A DNA stretch of 64,000 nucleotides from GCA-2705995 sp965661625 (GCA_965661625.1 CBFIEM010000001.1:124001-188000), one strand, 5' to 3'; counted from the first letter of the stretch, positions 51,395 to 60,142 are shown. Notes: generated by a model not told the origin, from the sequence alone. Numbers and translations: made by a program.

Positions 51395-52603
51395 TTACTT
51401 GAGTTGCTCTTCAACCCCAGCAAGAAACTTAACAATTCCTGGATTCTGATAAGGGTATTGGAATTGTTTGATCGTAGATTGCATGGTTTCAAGCACCTTT
51501 CGCGCTTTGCGTTTATTCCCTAAGTTCATATACGCCTCTGCTGTTTTAATAGCTAACCAACGCATGTGGTCAACCATTACTAACTCATCCAAATCATTGG
51601 TGTTAACTAGCTCTAATAATTCCCAGCTCGCATACATTTGGTCCAAGAATACACTTTCGGCCAAGGCAGGTAATTTTCCATGGTCTAAGCGCATGCAATA
51701 AACTAAATCCGTTACTTCATTATTTAAGTAGAGTTGCTGTTTTGAAGATAGTGGACGAACAAAATAGACCTCCTTTTCAAATGCATTTGCTTTTAGCAAC
51801 CGCAAGGTTAATACGTCTCCACGAAGCAAGTATTCGCTCATGTAGGTTGGCTTCAACCTCCATGTTAGGCCCTCAATCTTTATGACTGTTTCGCTCCATT
51901 GTGTATAGTTAACCTCATCCAACTCATCCGGATTTAATCCAAAATGAGGCCCGTTTGTCTTGTCCAACATACTTGGATACCAAGTGGTGTTTAGAAGGTT
52001 AAGGTCTACAAGTGTAACCTGTGGCTTCAGCCCCTCCATAAATTGTAAGTACATCAGTGGAAACGTATGCGCATCTCCAGCAGAAAATAGATAGGCTGTA
52101 TCCGAGCAAGCTTGCAGGGTGCGCCTATTCTTTTCGAGCAAAAAATCTGAAAACCCACCTCTTTGTCGTCCTTCTTTAAACGCCCAACGTGCAGAGTCAA
52201 TCTGATCAATGGCCAAGTACTTCAGTGCCATACTACCCCAAATTGAAGTGATTTTTTGATGGGGATAAAGAATATACGGATCACCGGTATATTGGGGCTC
52301 AAGATCTAAAACGCGTTCCATGCAGCGACTCGCATTTAGCGCAAGGGTAAGCCTTTGGTTTGGAATGCCTTTGCCGTCAGTAGCATTTAATCGATCGTAA
52401 CAATACCCCTTCCAATACCATGCTTCCGTATTCTCTGGTTGTCGCTCAATTATGGTATTCAGGTATGTGATGGATTGGTTAAAATTCTGGTTATCGATAG
52501 ACTCGTCAAATGTTGCTTTAGCCCAGGCAAACAGTGTATCTGTAGGCTGAGAACGACCCACCAAAGAGATCACCATAAGGCTAATAAACCACGTCTTCTT
52601 CAT
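51395..52603 (-). CDS. Exported TPR protein with DUF2723-like C-terminal region
   Basis: 402 aa, start taken at 52603 (MKKTWFISLMVISLVGRSQ, a signal peptide; the ATG two codons upstream is also possible). An N-terminal region with TPR-like helices (NQSITYLNTIIERQPENTEA; CMERVLDLEPQY) occupies about residues 20-160. The middle has LFSAGDAHTFPLMYLQFMEG and VTLVDLNLLNTTWYPSML. These strongly recall the soluble C-terminal part of Bacteroidota DUF2723 membrane glycosyltransferases (NGDNDTFPLWYLQ and NLSLLNTDWY, from memory), but no membrane helices are present here. Function unknown; perhaps a stand-alone periplasmic partner or sensor. Confidence 0.65.
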   Translation of the reverse strand: MKKTWFISLMVISLVGRSQPTDTLFAWAKATFDESIDNQNFNQSITYLNTIIERQPENTEAWYWKGYCYDRLNATDGKGIPNQRLTLALNASRCMERVLDLEPQYTGDPYILYPHQKITSIWGSMALKYLAIDQIDSARWAFKEGRQRGGFSDFLLEKNRRTLQACSDTAYLFSAGDAHTFPLMYLQFMEGLKPQVTLVDLNLLNTTWYPSMLDKTNGPHFGLNPDELDEVNYTQWSETVIKIEGLTWRLKPTYMSEYLLRGDVLTLRLLKANAFEKEVYFVRPLSSKQQLYLNNEVTDLVYCMRLDHGKLPALAESVFLDQMYASWELLELVNTNDLDELVMVDHMRWLAIKTAEAYMNLGNKRKARKVLETMQSTIKQFQYPYQNPGIVKFLAGVEEQLK

Positions 52604-52656
52604 AGCCATAAAAGTATACCAACCTTCTTTAAAACACTACATTTAACTGGCGATGT

Positions 52657-53103
52657 CTATCGCTTTGAACGGAAAAAGTCCTGTAATATCGCTTGGCACT
52701 CTTCTTCCAAAATTCCACTAACCACTTCTGTTTTAGGATGAAGTAGTGATGGGTCAATGCGCCTGTATCCACGTTTACCATCAGATGCCCCGTAAACAAT
52801 CTTTCCAATATGAGACCAGAAACTCGCTCCAGCACACATTACGCAAGGCTCAAGCGTAACATATAGTGTACACTCATTCAAGTACTTTCCCCCTATCGCT
52901 TCTGCGGCGGCAGTAAACGCTTGCATTTCTGCATGGGCGGTAACATCATTTAAACGCTCTGTTAGGTTGTGCGCGCGAGCTATTACTCGCCCCTGACAAA
53001 CAATTACCGCTCCTACAGGCACCTCATCTGCTTCTGAGGCACGCATAGCTTCTTGAAGCGCTTGCTTCATGAAATGAACATCGCTATTCGCTTTCAGCTC
53101 CAT
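52657..53103 (-). CDS. tadA: tRNA-specific adenosine-34 deaminase
   Basis: Deaminates A34 to inosine in tRNA-Arg(ACG). 148 aa from the ATG at 53103 (MELKANSDVHFMKQALQEAM); a longer frame to 53130 only extends into the rnr coding sequence. The zinc-deaminase motifs are complete: TAHAEMQAF (His and catalytic Glu) and EPCVMCAGA (two Cys). KIVYGASDGKRGYRRID is typical of the TadA C-terminal part. The start lies 20 bases inside the end of rnr, so the two overlap and are likely coupled. Related guanine/cytosine deaminases are less likely. Confidence 0.92.
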   Translation of the reverse strand: MELKANSDVHFMKQALQEAMRASEADEVPVGAVIVCQGRVIARAHNLTERLNDVTAHAEMQAFTAAAEAIGGKYLNECTLYVTLEPCVMCAGASFWSHIGKIVYGASDGKRGYRRIDPSLLHPKTEVVSGILEEECQAILQDFFRSKR

Positions 53104-55276
53104 TGTGATCTGATATTTCCAACAGTTCAAAGTCCAACCTGCGGTTTGCTAAATCTGCATGTTTCACCCGGATGGAAACCTCATCGCCAAGTTGAATAAT
53201 TCGTTTTGTATTATGCCCAATTATACGGTGATTCCGATCGTCAAAATAATAATAGTCTCCGCTAATTTCTCGCAGGCGTATCATTCCTTCACATTTATTC
53301 TCAATAATCTCAATGAACACTCCAAACTCAGTTACTCCTGACACGACCCCTTTAAAAGTCTTGCCAACTCCATCCTGCATGAATAATACTTGAAAGTACT
53401 TTGTACTGTCGCGTTCAGCGTCGGCAGCCTTTTTCTCCATTTCACTGCTATGTACACAAAGCTGTTCATAGAAATCTGCATCCGCAGACCCTTGGCCCTG
53501 CTCATAGCGCTCCAGTAAGCGGTGTACCATTACATCAGGGTACCTGCGTATTGGCGATGTAAAGTGACTGTAATAATCGAAAGCTAATCCATAGTGGCCA
53601 ATATTTTCGGTGCTGTATACTGCTTTTGCCATGGTTCGAATTGCTAGCGTTTCAATTAAATTTTCTTCGCGTTGTCCCTGAACTTCTTGCAGCAAAGCAT
53701 TCATACTGCGTTGAACAGCTCCTGGCCTGAGGGACTTAAATTTATATCCGAACTTTTTAATGAAATCAACAAAGTTCCTCAGTTTCTCAGGGTCTGGTTG
53801 ATCATGGATTCTGTAAATGAACGTTTTAGGTTTCCCTTTTTCTGGTTTTCCAATACTTAGTGCCACCGTTTTATTAGCGAGCAACATAAACTCTTCAATA
53901 AGTTTATGGGCATCCTTTTGAACTTTAAACAGCACACTTTCCGGCCCGCCTTCATCGTCCAGTTTAAACCTAACTTCAACCTTATCAAAAGCAATTGCAC
54001 CCTTATCCATTCGGCGCTGGCGTAAGGTTTTAGCAAAATCATTAAGCAGCCTCAGCTCGTCCTGATAATCACCTGTTTTTCCTTCTAAAATCTCCTGAAC
54101 ATCTTCGTAAGTATACCTCCTATCACTCAATATAATAGTCCTTCCAATCCAAGATTTCACAACCTCTGCATCGCTGTTCATTTCAAAAACACACGAATAC
54201 GTCAACTTTTCCTCATTGGGTCGCAGGGAACACACTTGATTGGATAGCACCTCTGGCAACATAGGAACCACACGATCCACCAAGTAAACTGAAGTAGCAC
54301 GAGCGCGCGCTTCTTGATCGAGGATGGAACCATCCTTTACATAATGCGCAACATCAGCAATGTGAACACCTATTTCTAAGTTCCCATTATCTAAGCGCTG
54401 AATGCTGAGCGCATCATCAAAATCTTTTGCGTCGTGCGGATCAATTGTAAACGTTGTAATGTCGCGAAAATCCTTTCGCTTTTTGATTTCTTCAGCTGTT
54501 ATTTCGGTTGGAATCTCATCTGCTGCATCCAGCACATGTTGCGGAAAATCCATAGGCAACCCATAAGCGTGCAAAATGGAGTGTATCTCTGCTCCGTGTT
54601 CTCCAGGATTGCCAAGTATTTCAGTAACCTCTCCAAACGGACTGCTTGCACTTTCTGGCCAATCGGTAATCCGTGCAATCACTTTTTGACCATTTTTCGC
54701 GCCATTCAGCTGCTCCAAAGGCACGTAGATATCCACAAGCATTTTGCGGTTGTCAGGCACAACAAAAGCGTACTTCTCCGATACATCTAACTTTCCTGCA
54801 AACTCCATCCGAGCTCGCTCAATGATTTCCACAATCTGTCCTTCGGGCGATTTGCGCTTTCGTTTTGCTAGCAAAAAGACCTTTACTTTATCGCCATTGA
54901 GGGCTTGACCAATAAACTTAGGTGGAATAAAAATGTCTTCTTTTACTTGATCGGAAACAACATATGCAGAACCACTTTGATTCATATCCACAACACCTTC
55001 TATGAAAGCCTGGCGCATATTCATTTTAAACTTGCCCCTACCATCAGAAAGAAGCTTGTCTTCAGCTGCTAATCCGTGTAATACTTCAATTACAGCCTGT
55101 CTTCCATTGGCATCTTCAACACCAATTTCTGCGGCTAACTGTTTATAATTCTTTGATTTTTGCGGCTCCCTAGATAGGGATTCAATCAGTTGTGATTGAA
55201 TACGACGGCGGTTTATTTTGCCATCTCTTCCGCTCTTTCCGCCCTTGCGGCCGGTGCGTTTTTTCTTTTTACTCAT
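53084..55276 (-). CDS. rnr: Ribonuclease R
   Basis: Processive 3'-5' exoribonuclease that degrades structured RNA. 730 aa. The N-terminal is highly basic (MSKKKKRTGRKGGKSGRDGK) followed by a helix-turn-helix segment (KNYKQLAAEIGVEDANG). Cold-shock domains come next, then the RNB catalytic domain with DITTFTIDPHDAKDFDDAL (four Asp coordinating the metal) and HYGLAFDYYSHFTSPIRRYP. A C-terminal S1 domain contains VSGVTEFGVFIEI. The 3' end overlaps tadA by 20 bases. Likely the first gene of the rnr-tadA-TPR-methyltransferase run. Confidence 0.96.
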   Translation of the reverse strand: MSKKKKRTGRKGGKSGRDGKINRRRIQSQLIESLSREPQKSKNYKQLAAEIGVEDANGRQAVIEVLHGLAAEDKLLSDGRGKFKMNMRQAFIEGVVDMNQSGSAYVVSDQVKEDIFIPPKFIGQALNGDKVKVFLLAKRKRKSPEGQIVEIIERARMEFAGKLDVSEKYAFVVPDNRKMLVDIYVPLEQLNGAKNGQKVIARITDWPESASSPFGEVTEILGNPGEHGAEIHSILHAYGLPMDFPQHVLDAADEIPTEITAEEIKKRKDFRDITTFTIDPHDAKDFDDALSIQRLDNGNLEIGVHIADVAHYVKDGSILDQEARARATSVYLVDRVVPMLPEVLSNQVCSLRPNEEKLTYSCVFEMNSDAEVVKSWIGRTIILSDRRYTYEDVQEILEGKTGDYQDELRLLNDFAKTLRQRRMDKGAIAFDKVEVRFKLDDEGGPESVLFKVQKDAHKLIEEFMLLANKTVALSIGKPEKGKPKTFIYRIHDQPDPEKLRNFVDFIKKFGYKFKSLRPGAVQRSMNALLQEVQGQREENLIETLAIRTMAKAVYSTENIGHYGLAFDYYSHFTSPIRRYPDVMVHRLLERYEQGQGSADADFYEQLCVHSSEMEKKAADAERDSTKYFQVLFMQDGVGKTFKGVVSGVTEFGVFIEIIENKCEGMIRLREISGDYYYFDDRNHRIIGHNTKRIIQLGDEVSIRVKHADLANRRLDFELLEISDHNGAESE

Positions 55277-55356
55277 CTAAAAATAATCTCCTGACCAACC
55301 CTTTGCTGGTCGTTTTGTTAAATCAATATATCGCCAACAAATCTACATCGATTTGG

Positions 55357-55364
55357 TACCTTTG
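55357..55364 (+). promoter_or_regulatory. -7 box of the ferritin gene
   Basis: TACCTTTG is an exact match to TAnnTTTG and lies 41 bases before the ferritin ATG. No properly spaced -33 TTTG was found. Confidence 0.5.
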
Positions 55365-55405
55365 GCATCACGCTAACGTTATCATTTCATCATAAACAAC
55401 CAAAT

Positions 55406-55924
55406 ATGCTATCAAAACGCATTGAACAAGAACTCAACAGTCAAATTGCTTCAGAAGCACAATCATCGCAATATTACCTCGCTATGGCCTCTTGGGCCGA
55501 AGTGCAAGGGTATAATGGTGTAGCCGACTTTTTATATCAACACTCGCATGAAGAGCGTCAACACATGCTTAAGTTGGTCCGTTTTGTAAACGAGCGCGGT
55601 GGCCACGCAATTGTTCCCGCCTTAGAGCAGCCTGACTCTACGTTTAACGGCATTCCAGAAGTCTTCAAATCCCTTTTAGACCATGAAGTAGCTATTACTG
55701 AAAAAATTAACTTTTTAGTAGCGGCTACATTGGAAGAGCGCGACTACACAACTCACAACTTCCTACAGTGGTACGTGAGTGAACAGATTGAGGAAGAGGC
55801 ACTTGCTCGCACAATTATGGATAAGCTAAACCTTATTGGAAACGACAAAGGCGGCTTGTACATGTTTGATCGCGATATTGCTTCATTTACGGTTACATCA
55901 GCAAATGATGACCCTGCAGCATAA
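55406..55924 (+). CDS. ftnA: Ferritin
   Basis: Non-heme iron storage protein, 172 aa. The ferroxidase ligands are visible: Glu17 (IASEAQSSQYYLAMASWAE includes Glu17, Tyr and Glu36 equivalents), EERQHMLKLV (Glu-x-x-His) and the Glu near SEQIEEEALARTI. The long four-helix bundle is intact and the C-terminal residues are typical of bacterial ferritins rather than bacterioferritin (no heme Met). Start MLSKRIEQELNSQIASEAQ matches homologues. Monocistronic; followed by a structured repeat element (55940-56032). Confidence 0.95.
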   Translation: MLSKRIEQELNSQIASEAQSSQYYLAMASWAEVQGYNGVADFLYQHSHEERQHMLKLVRFVNERGGHAIVPALEQPDSTFNGIPEVFKSLLDHEVAITEKINFLVAATLEERDYTTHNFLQWYVSEQIEEEALARTIMDKLNLIGNDKGGLYMFDRDIASFTVTSANDDPAA

Positions 55925-55939
55925 TTAATTCTTGTTTTT

Positions 55940-56032
55940 GGCGTGCCCCACCTCCTTCGTCGGGGGTCGGGCTGTACGCTGTACTCCGCTCCATAAAATG
56001 GGATGCGGGATGCCGCTGCCATCCCTCACGCT
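55940..56032. repeat. Candidate dispersed structured repeat element, about 93 bp
   Basis: GC-rich block in an AT-rich gap between ferritin and the T9SS gene. The ends pair: GCGTG (55941-55945) with CACGC (56027-56031). Nested inside is GGGAT-GCGG-GATG-CCGC-TGCC-ATCCC, a two-step hairpin (about 55999-56025). The segment CGGGCTGTACGCTGTACTCC recalls intergenic repeats I have seen in Bacteroidota genomes. It gives rise to two spurious open frames on opposite strands, which are not annotated. Confidence 0.5.
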
Positions 56033-56192
56033 GTATTCGTTTTCAATTAGCTCTTTTTGCTTGCACTTGCTTTGCGTAAAAGCTCGTAGTTTTTGTTTTA
56101 ATGATGCGTTTTTTAGGTGTTCACCAACGAATCTGCTCATCACGTTGTTTTCCCCAACAGAGGCCTCAAAACAAACTTAAAAAACATCGATT

Positions 56193-57677
56193 ATGAAACG
56201 GATTTTACTCATTACCGCAGCATTTATGCTCCTTGCAACCCTTGCGTTGCAGGCACAAATTACCATTAACGGAACTTTACAATACTCAAACGGAACCCCT
56301 GTTCCCAACCATACCATCACCCTTCTTTCAGGGACTGTTACCTCCCAAGTAACTACAGATGTCAATGGTCAATACATCGATACGCTACAAGTGAATACCC
56401 CTGCAGGAGGCGTTTCATTTACTTATTTGGATTGTAATGGCTTTCAAGCAATGGATTCAGCATTTTTTCAGCTTAATCCAAGTACAATAACCGTAACGCA
56501 TCAGTATTGCTTATCAGCCCCTCCTTCAGGATGTAGCAGTGCGTTTTCCATTCAATCAAACCCATCAAACAACTTGTATCAGTTTAACCCAGATAGCCTT
56601 CTTGCATCAAGCAGCTACACGTTTAATTGGTCGTTATCCAATGGACAAGTATTTACTACATCCAACCCGAGTGTTCAAGGCCTAACACCAGGAAACTACA
56701 CCATGTGTCTTACACTAACAAACACTAGCCTTGGCTGTGTGGATACAACATGCCTAACATTTGTTGTTGGCGGCCAAACGGGAAATGCATTCACGGGAAC
56801 AATTTTTCAAGGAAACTCAACCGCAACAGATGCAACTGTATTTCTAATTCGTGCAGACTCAACAACTACAGGGCTTTTACTAACTGCTGTTGATTCCATT
56901 GCTGTTACTCAAGGAACCTATTCGTTTACAAATGTAGTACCTGGAACATATTACATCAAGGCTGCACTCAATCCTAGTAACGTAGACTTTTGGAACTACC
57001 TTCCCACTTACAGCGACTCAAGTACAGTATGGTCTGGTGCCATGTTATACATGCCAAACAGCTCTTCAACGATTACGGCAAACGTATGGCTAGTTCAAGG
57101 AAACAATAATGGAGGACCAGCATTTATTGGTGGATTAGTAGCTCAAGGCGCTAACAAAATGGAAGGTGTTGGAGACCCCATCAACGGCGCTCAAGTTGTA
57201 GTTTATAATCAAAATGGAACTCCCGTTTCTTGGGCGTTAAGTGAGCCAGATGGCTCTTTTGAAATCCCTAATTTACCTTATGGTACCTATGAAATTCATG
57301 CCGAAATTCCGGGTTTAACAACTAACAGAATGACTGTCACGTTAGATCCCAATACGCCATCATTCACAAACATTCTAGTAGAGGTAAATAGTGAAACCAT
57401 TGATATTACTGGAACTTCAACGGGTATTTCTGAAAAAACAAGACGCAACTTTGATGCTTACCCTAACCCAACAACCGGCCAATTAACCCTTATTTGGGAA
57501 GAACCTTTGGCTAAAGATCGCATCATGATGGTTTACGACCTCGCAGGTAATCTGTTTTTAAAGCAACTGGTAAATAAAAACACGCGTCAAACATCAATAG
57601 ATGTGTCACGATTATCGGCAGGTGTTTACCTGCTCGTTGGTGGTCAAACAGTACAACGGATTACCATTATTAATTAG
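56193..57677 (+). CDS. T9SS type-A secreted protein with repeated beta-sandwich domains
   Basis: 494 aa secreted protein. Signal peptide MKRILLITAAFMLLATLALQ. Then a carboxypeptidase-regulatory-like/SdrD-like segment (INGTLQYSNGTPVPNHTITL), a PKD-like region with paired Cys (LTNTSLGCVDTTCLTFVVGG), a second prealbumin-like repeat (ITGTIFQGNS region) and a third (GDPINGAQVVVYNQNGTPVS). The C-terminal about 75 residues are a type-A sorting domain: FDAYPNPTTGQLTLIWEEPL to LSAGVYLLVGGQ. A strong hairpin terminator follows 24 bases after the stop. It precedes the sigma/anti-sigma pair and might be a surface partner of that system, which is speculation from position. Confidence 0.88.
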   Translation: MKRILLITAAFMLLATLALQAQITINGTLQYSNGTPVPNHTITLLSGTVTSQVTTDVNGQYIDTLQVNTPAGGVSFTYLDCNGFQAMDSAFFQLNPSTITVTHQYCLSAPPSGCSSAFSIQSNPSNNLYQFNPDSLLASSSYTFNWSLSNGQVFTTSNPSVQGLTPGNYTMCLTLTNTSLGCVDTTCLTFVVGGQTGNAFTGTIFQGNSTATDATVFLIRADSTTTGLLLTAVDSIAVTQGTYSFTNVVPGTYYIKAALNPSNVDFWNYLPTYSDSSTVWSGAMLYMPNSSSTITANVWLVQGNNNGGPAFIGGLVAQGANKMEGVGDPINGAQVVVYNQNGTPVSWALSEPDGSFEIPNLPYGTYEIHAEIPGLTTNRMTVTLDPNTPSFTNILVEVNSETIDITGTSTGISEKTRRNFDAYPNPTTGQLTLIWEEPLAKDRIMMVYDLAGNLFLKQLVNKNTRQTSIDVSRLSAGVYLLVGGQTVQRITIIN

Positions 57678-57700
57678 AACTAAGAACACAGTAAATTCGA

Positions 57701-57732
57701 AAAAGTTGCTCCCTCAGTGGGGAGCAACTTTT
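57701..57732 (+). terminator. Perfect hairpin terminator just before the sigma gene
   Basis: AAAAGTTGCTCCC (57701-57713) / GGGAGCAACTTTT (57720-57732), perfect 13-base arms and a 6-base loop. Only 5 bases separate it from the sigma factor ATG, so it may also act in the leader of the sigma mRNA if transcription starts upstream. Confidence 0.85.
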
Positions 57733-57737
57733 AACGT

Positions 57738-58295
57738 ATGAACGACTTAGCTAAAACTATACAAGCCTGTGAACAGGGTGATCGCAAAGCGCAAAAGCAT
57801 TTGTACGAACATTGTTTTGACCTATTTATTGGCACATGTATACGTTATTACAACGAGCGGGAATTAGCAGTGGCAGCATTTCAAAATGGCATGCTTAAAA
57901 TCTTGACCAACCTGGACAAATTCGAAAAAGGAACCCAGTTCTACGCTTGGGCAAAAACCATTCTCGTTCGTACCATTCTCAATGATTTAAAATCAAGTAA
58001 ATCATACCGCGGAAATGTGGACCTCACCAATTGGGAGACCTACAGTCCAGCAAGCAACGATTCACTAGATAGTTCACTAGATTCTGACAGCTTACTCCAG
58101 CTACTAGAAACCTTACCGGAGCGCGAAAAAGTCATCTTAAACCTTTTTGCAATTGACGGTTACAACCACAAAGAAATAGGAGAACTATTGGGTGTGGCAG
58201 AAGGAACTAGCAGGTGGCTACTAAACAAAGCACGCGCCTCAATGCGACAGGCCATTCTCAAAGAGGAAAGTCGTACAAAAACAAAAATAGCATGA
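57738..58295 (+). CDS. ECF-type RNA polymerase sigma factor
   Basis: 185 aa sigma-70 family ECF factor. Region 2 is at about residues 10-90 (CEQGDRKAQKHLYEHCFDLF and KGTQFYAWAKTILVRTILND). Region 4 is at about 125-180 with LETLPEREKVILNLFAIDGY and HKEIGELLGVAEGTSRWLLN. The linker between them is Ser/Asp-rich (NDSLDSSLDSDSLLQLL), partly made of a short internal DNA repeat. The stop overlaps the start of the next gene by 4 bases (ATGA), the usual layout of an ECF sigma with its anti-sigma. The 13-bp hairpin 5 bases before its ATG separates it from the upstream T9SS gene. Confidence 0.93.
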   Translation: MNDLAKTIQACEQGDRKAQKHLYEHCFDLFIGTCIRYYNERELAVAAFQNGMLKILTNLDKFEKGTQFYAWAKTILVRTILNDLKSSKSYRGNVDLTNWETYSPASNDSLDSSLDSDSLLQLLETLPEREKVILNLFAIDGYNHKEIGELLGVAEGTSRWLLNKARASMRQAILKEESRTKTKIA

Positions 58296-59755
58296 GCGAA
58301 AAGAACAACATAGACGACCTCTTGCGCGAGAAACTCAGTAACTTAAAGATGGATTATGACCCATCATTATGGGACGATTTTGAGCAACAGTTGCCTGTCA
58401 AAAAACGACTCAGCCCATTCATAATGTGGTTCTCCTTCATTGGATTAGGCTTAATAAGTATTGGCGGATTTTTCTATTTCATGGGTTCTGCTTCAGAAAG
58501 TACAGTGAAGAACTCTGCATCTCAGCCTATTCAAAATGAGCAGCCTTCACCTCAACATAATTCCAATCTAACTGCCACTACCAATGCTCAAGCAATTCCT
58601 CATGCACCCTCATCATCTGAAATAACAATGTTAACGAAGGCCAACCCGAAATCAACATCACATGAGTCTGTTAAAACGGGTTCAATAAGTCCATCTTCTT
58701 CAAACCTCCAAAACCAAAAACCACGCAGGTCAGGCCTTGCGTCGCAGGAAGCTAATGCTATACAAGCATCGGATAATGATGTTAACGCGACGCGTGCATC
58801 AAACAATAACTTATACAAAAACCAAGCTTCGTCATTTTCAATTGCTGAAAATACAGCAAATAACATGGCTCCGCTAAATGGAGATCGAACCTTACAAACA
58901 CCACTACACCAGTTACTGCCAAGGAGCTGGAAGCTATTAAGTCCACCGTCTAACTTAGCGCAGCTTGAGCTTAACCCAAAAACACCTACTGCCCGATTTT
59001 TAACTTATGGAATTGGACTATACTCGGGATGGGGAGCACACGATGCGAATAGCGCATTCACTTCGGATTTAACCTGGGAACACGGTATTGCCTTTGATGT
59101 GAACTACCCAATTAAAAAGGCTTGGGCACTAAGCAGTGGCTTGCACGTTGGTCAATATGTAGAAAAACAGCATTGGAATCTTAATCAAATTGCGCAGCGC
59201 AATGACATTCAGGTAACGGACAATAGCTTTTGGGATGTTCAACAAATAAATCAAACGGTTTTTGATACAACCTATGTTATTGGGGTGCCGTTTGTATCCT
59301 CAACAAACCAACTCGTTGCAGACTCCAATTATGTTGAGCAGCTAGACAGCGCGCTGGTAACCGTTCGCGATACTGCGCAAAGCAGTTTCACCACCACGAA
59401 CACTTACAGTACGTTTGATGTGCCCTTACAGGTGCACTACCGATACCCCATTGGCCGCTGGCAACTTGCACTGGGAACAGGTCCATTGGTGCGCTACACA
59501 ACGGGAGCTACACAAAAAGTTACCCACGAAAGGGGGGAAGGCTTTGACTCTGCACCGATTTACAATCGCGTTAACAGTTTTCAGCTTGCTTGGTTTAGCT
59601 CGGCAGGTATGAATTATACCGTGCGATCTGGCTGGGACATCTACCTCAGGGGATACTGGAAAAGGTTTTTAACGCCACATTACCAAAGCAATGGATTTGC
59701 AGCTAACCGCTATGATTTTATGGGCTTATCCTTTGGAGTAGTGTGGCGCTACTAA
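58292..59755 (+). CDS. Probable double-membrane-spanning anti-sigma factor (TM helix, disordered linker, outer-membrane barrel)
   Basis: 487 aa. Start at 58292 (MSEKNNIDDLLREKLSNLKM), overlapping the sigma stop by 4 bases; an upstream frame from 58214 is only read-through of the sigma gene. Residues 1-40 are a short cytoplasmic segment with DDLLREKLSNLKMDYDPSLW, similar to the start of Bacteroidota anti-sigma domains. Residues about 42-64 are a single helix (SPFIMWFSFIGLGLISIGGF). Residues about 65-220 are Ser/Asn/Gln/Pro-rich and look disordered. From about 225 there are alternating beta strands (RFLTYGIGLYSGWG; FDVPLQVHYRYPIGRWQLAL) ending in the terminal aromatic VVWRY of outer-membrane barrels. 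No zinc motif. Function inferred from operon and architecture. Confidence 0.72.
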   Translation: MSEKNNIDDLLREKLSNLKMDYDPSLWDDFEQQLPVKKRLSPFIMWFSFIGLGLISIGGFFYFMGSASESTVKNSASQPIQNEQPSPQHNSNLTATTNAQAIPHAPSSSEITMLTKANPKSTSHESVKTGSISPSSSNLQNQKPRRSGLASQEANAIQASDNDVNATRASNNNLYKNQASSFSIAENTANNMAPLNGDRTLQTPLHQLLPRSWKLLSPPSNLAQLELNPKTPTARFLTYGIGLYSGWGAHDANSAFTSDLTWEHGIAFDVNYPIKKAWALSSGLHVGQYVEKQHWNLNQIAQRNDIQVTDNSFWDVQQINQTVFDTTYVIGVPFVSSTNQLVADSNYVEQLDSALVTVRDTAQSSFTTTNTYSTFDVPLQVHYRYPIGRWQLALGTGPLVRYTTGATQKVTHERGEGFDSAPIYNRVNSFQLAWFSSAGMNYTVRSGWDIYLRGYWKRFLTPHYQSNGFAANRYDFMGLSFGVVWRY

Positions 59756-60142
59756 TTATTGCCATCCAATGCTAATTCATCTGTAATATTTCCTTTCGCG
59801 CTTTGCGTTGTTCATTTTGTTCGCATAAGATTATGCCATGCACAACTCAGCTTCTAATGTTCTTCTCTTAAAATGCAGCTGTGTAGAATGTATTTATGAG
59901 GTACATAAAGCGGGCCGTCACCTTTTCTTCCTAAAACGCCTGTTTTTAGTGGATTAGCGTCGTTTTGCTTTAGGAGAACTCCCCGTGTAATCGCCATAAA
60001 AATTTTATCTGTTTGATAATGTGAAACCAATTCGTTTATATCTTTCGAACTGTTCAACCACTTAGTCGCCTTAAAAATTGATGGCGAAAGCGTTAAGCAT
60101 AAGGTTGTAGATTACTCGTGTGGATGCCACTTTGAACAACTC
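59756..60142. other. Gene-free stretch before the broken sensor kinase
   Basis: No gene is convincing here. A 67-codon frame on the minus strand (59854-60057) has no recognisable motif. On the plus strand a frame without a good start codon runs from about 60010 into the MNLQTKF start at 60143. It includes VALKIDGESVKHKVVDYSCG; whether this is remnant coding sequence or chance is unclear. No strong hairpin with a T-run and no tRNA were seen. Confidence 0.5.

Noticed and set aside
55753..56180. Two open frames (minus 55753-56022 and plus 55932-56180) over the ferritin 3' end and spacer
   Set aside because: They are read through a GC-rich palindromic repeat, have no domain-like features and overlap each other or ferritin.
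58214..58291. Longer frame start for the anti-sigma/barrel protein inside the sigma gene
   Set aside because: The ATG overlapping the sigma stop gives the usual coupled start and normal N-terminal sequence.
59854..60057. 67-codon minus-strand frame in the gene-free stretch
   Set aside because: No recognisable motif or promoter, and no supporting operon context; probably chance.
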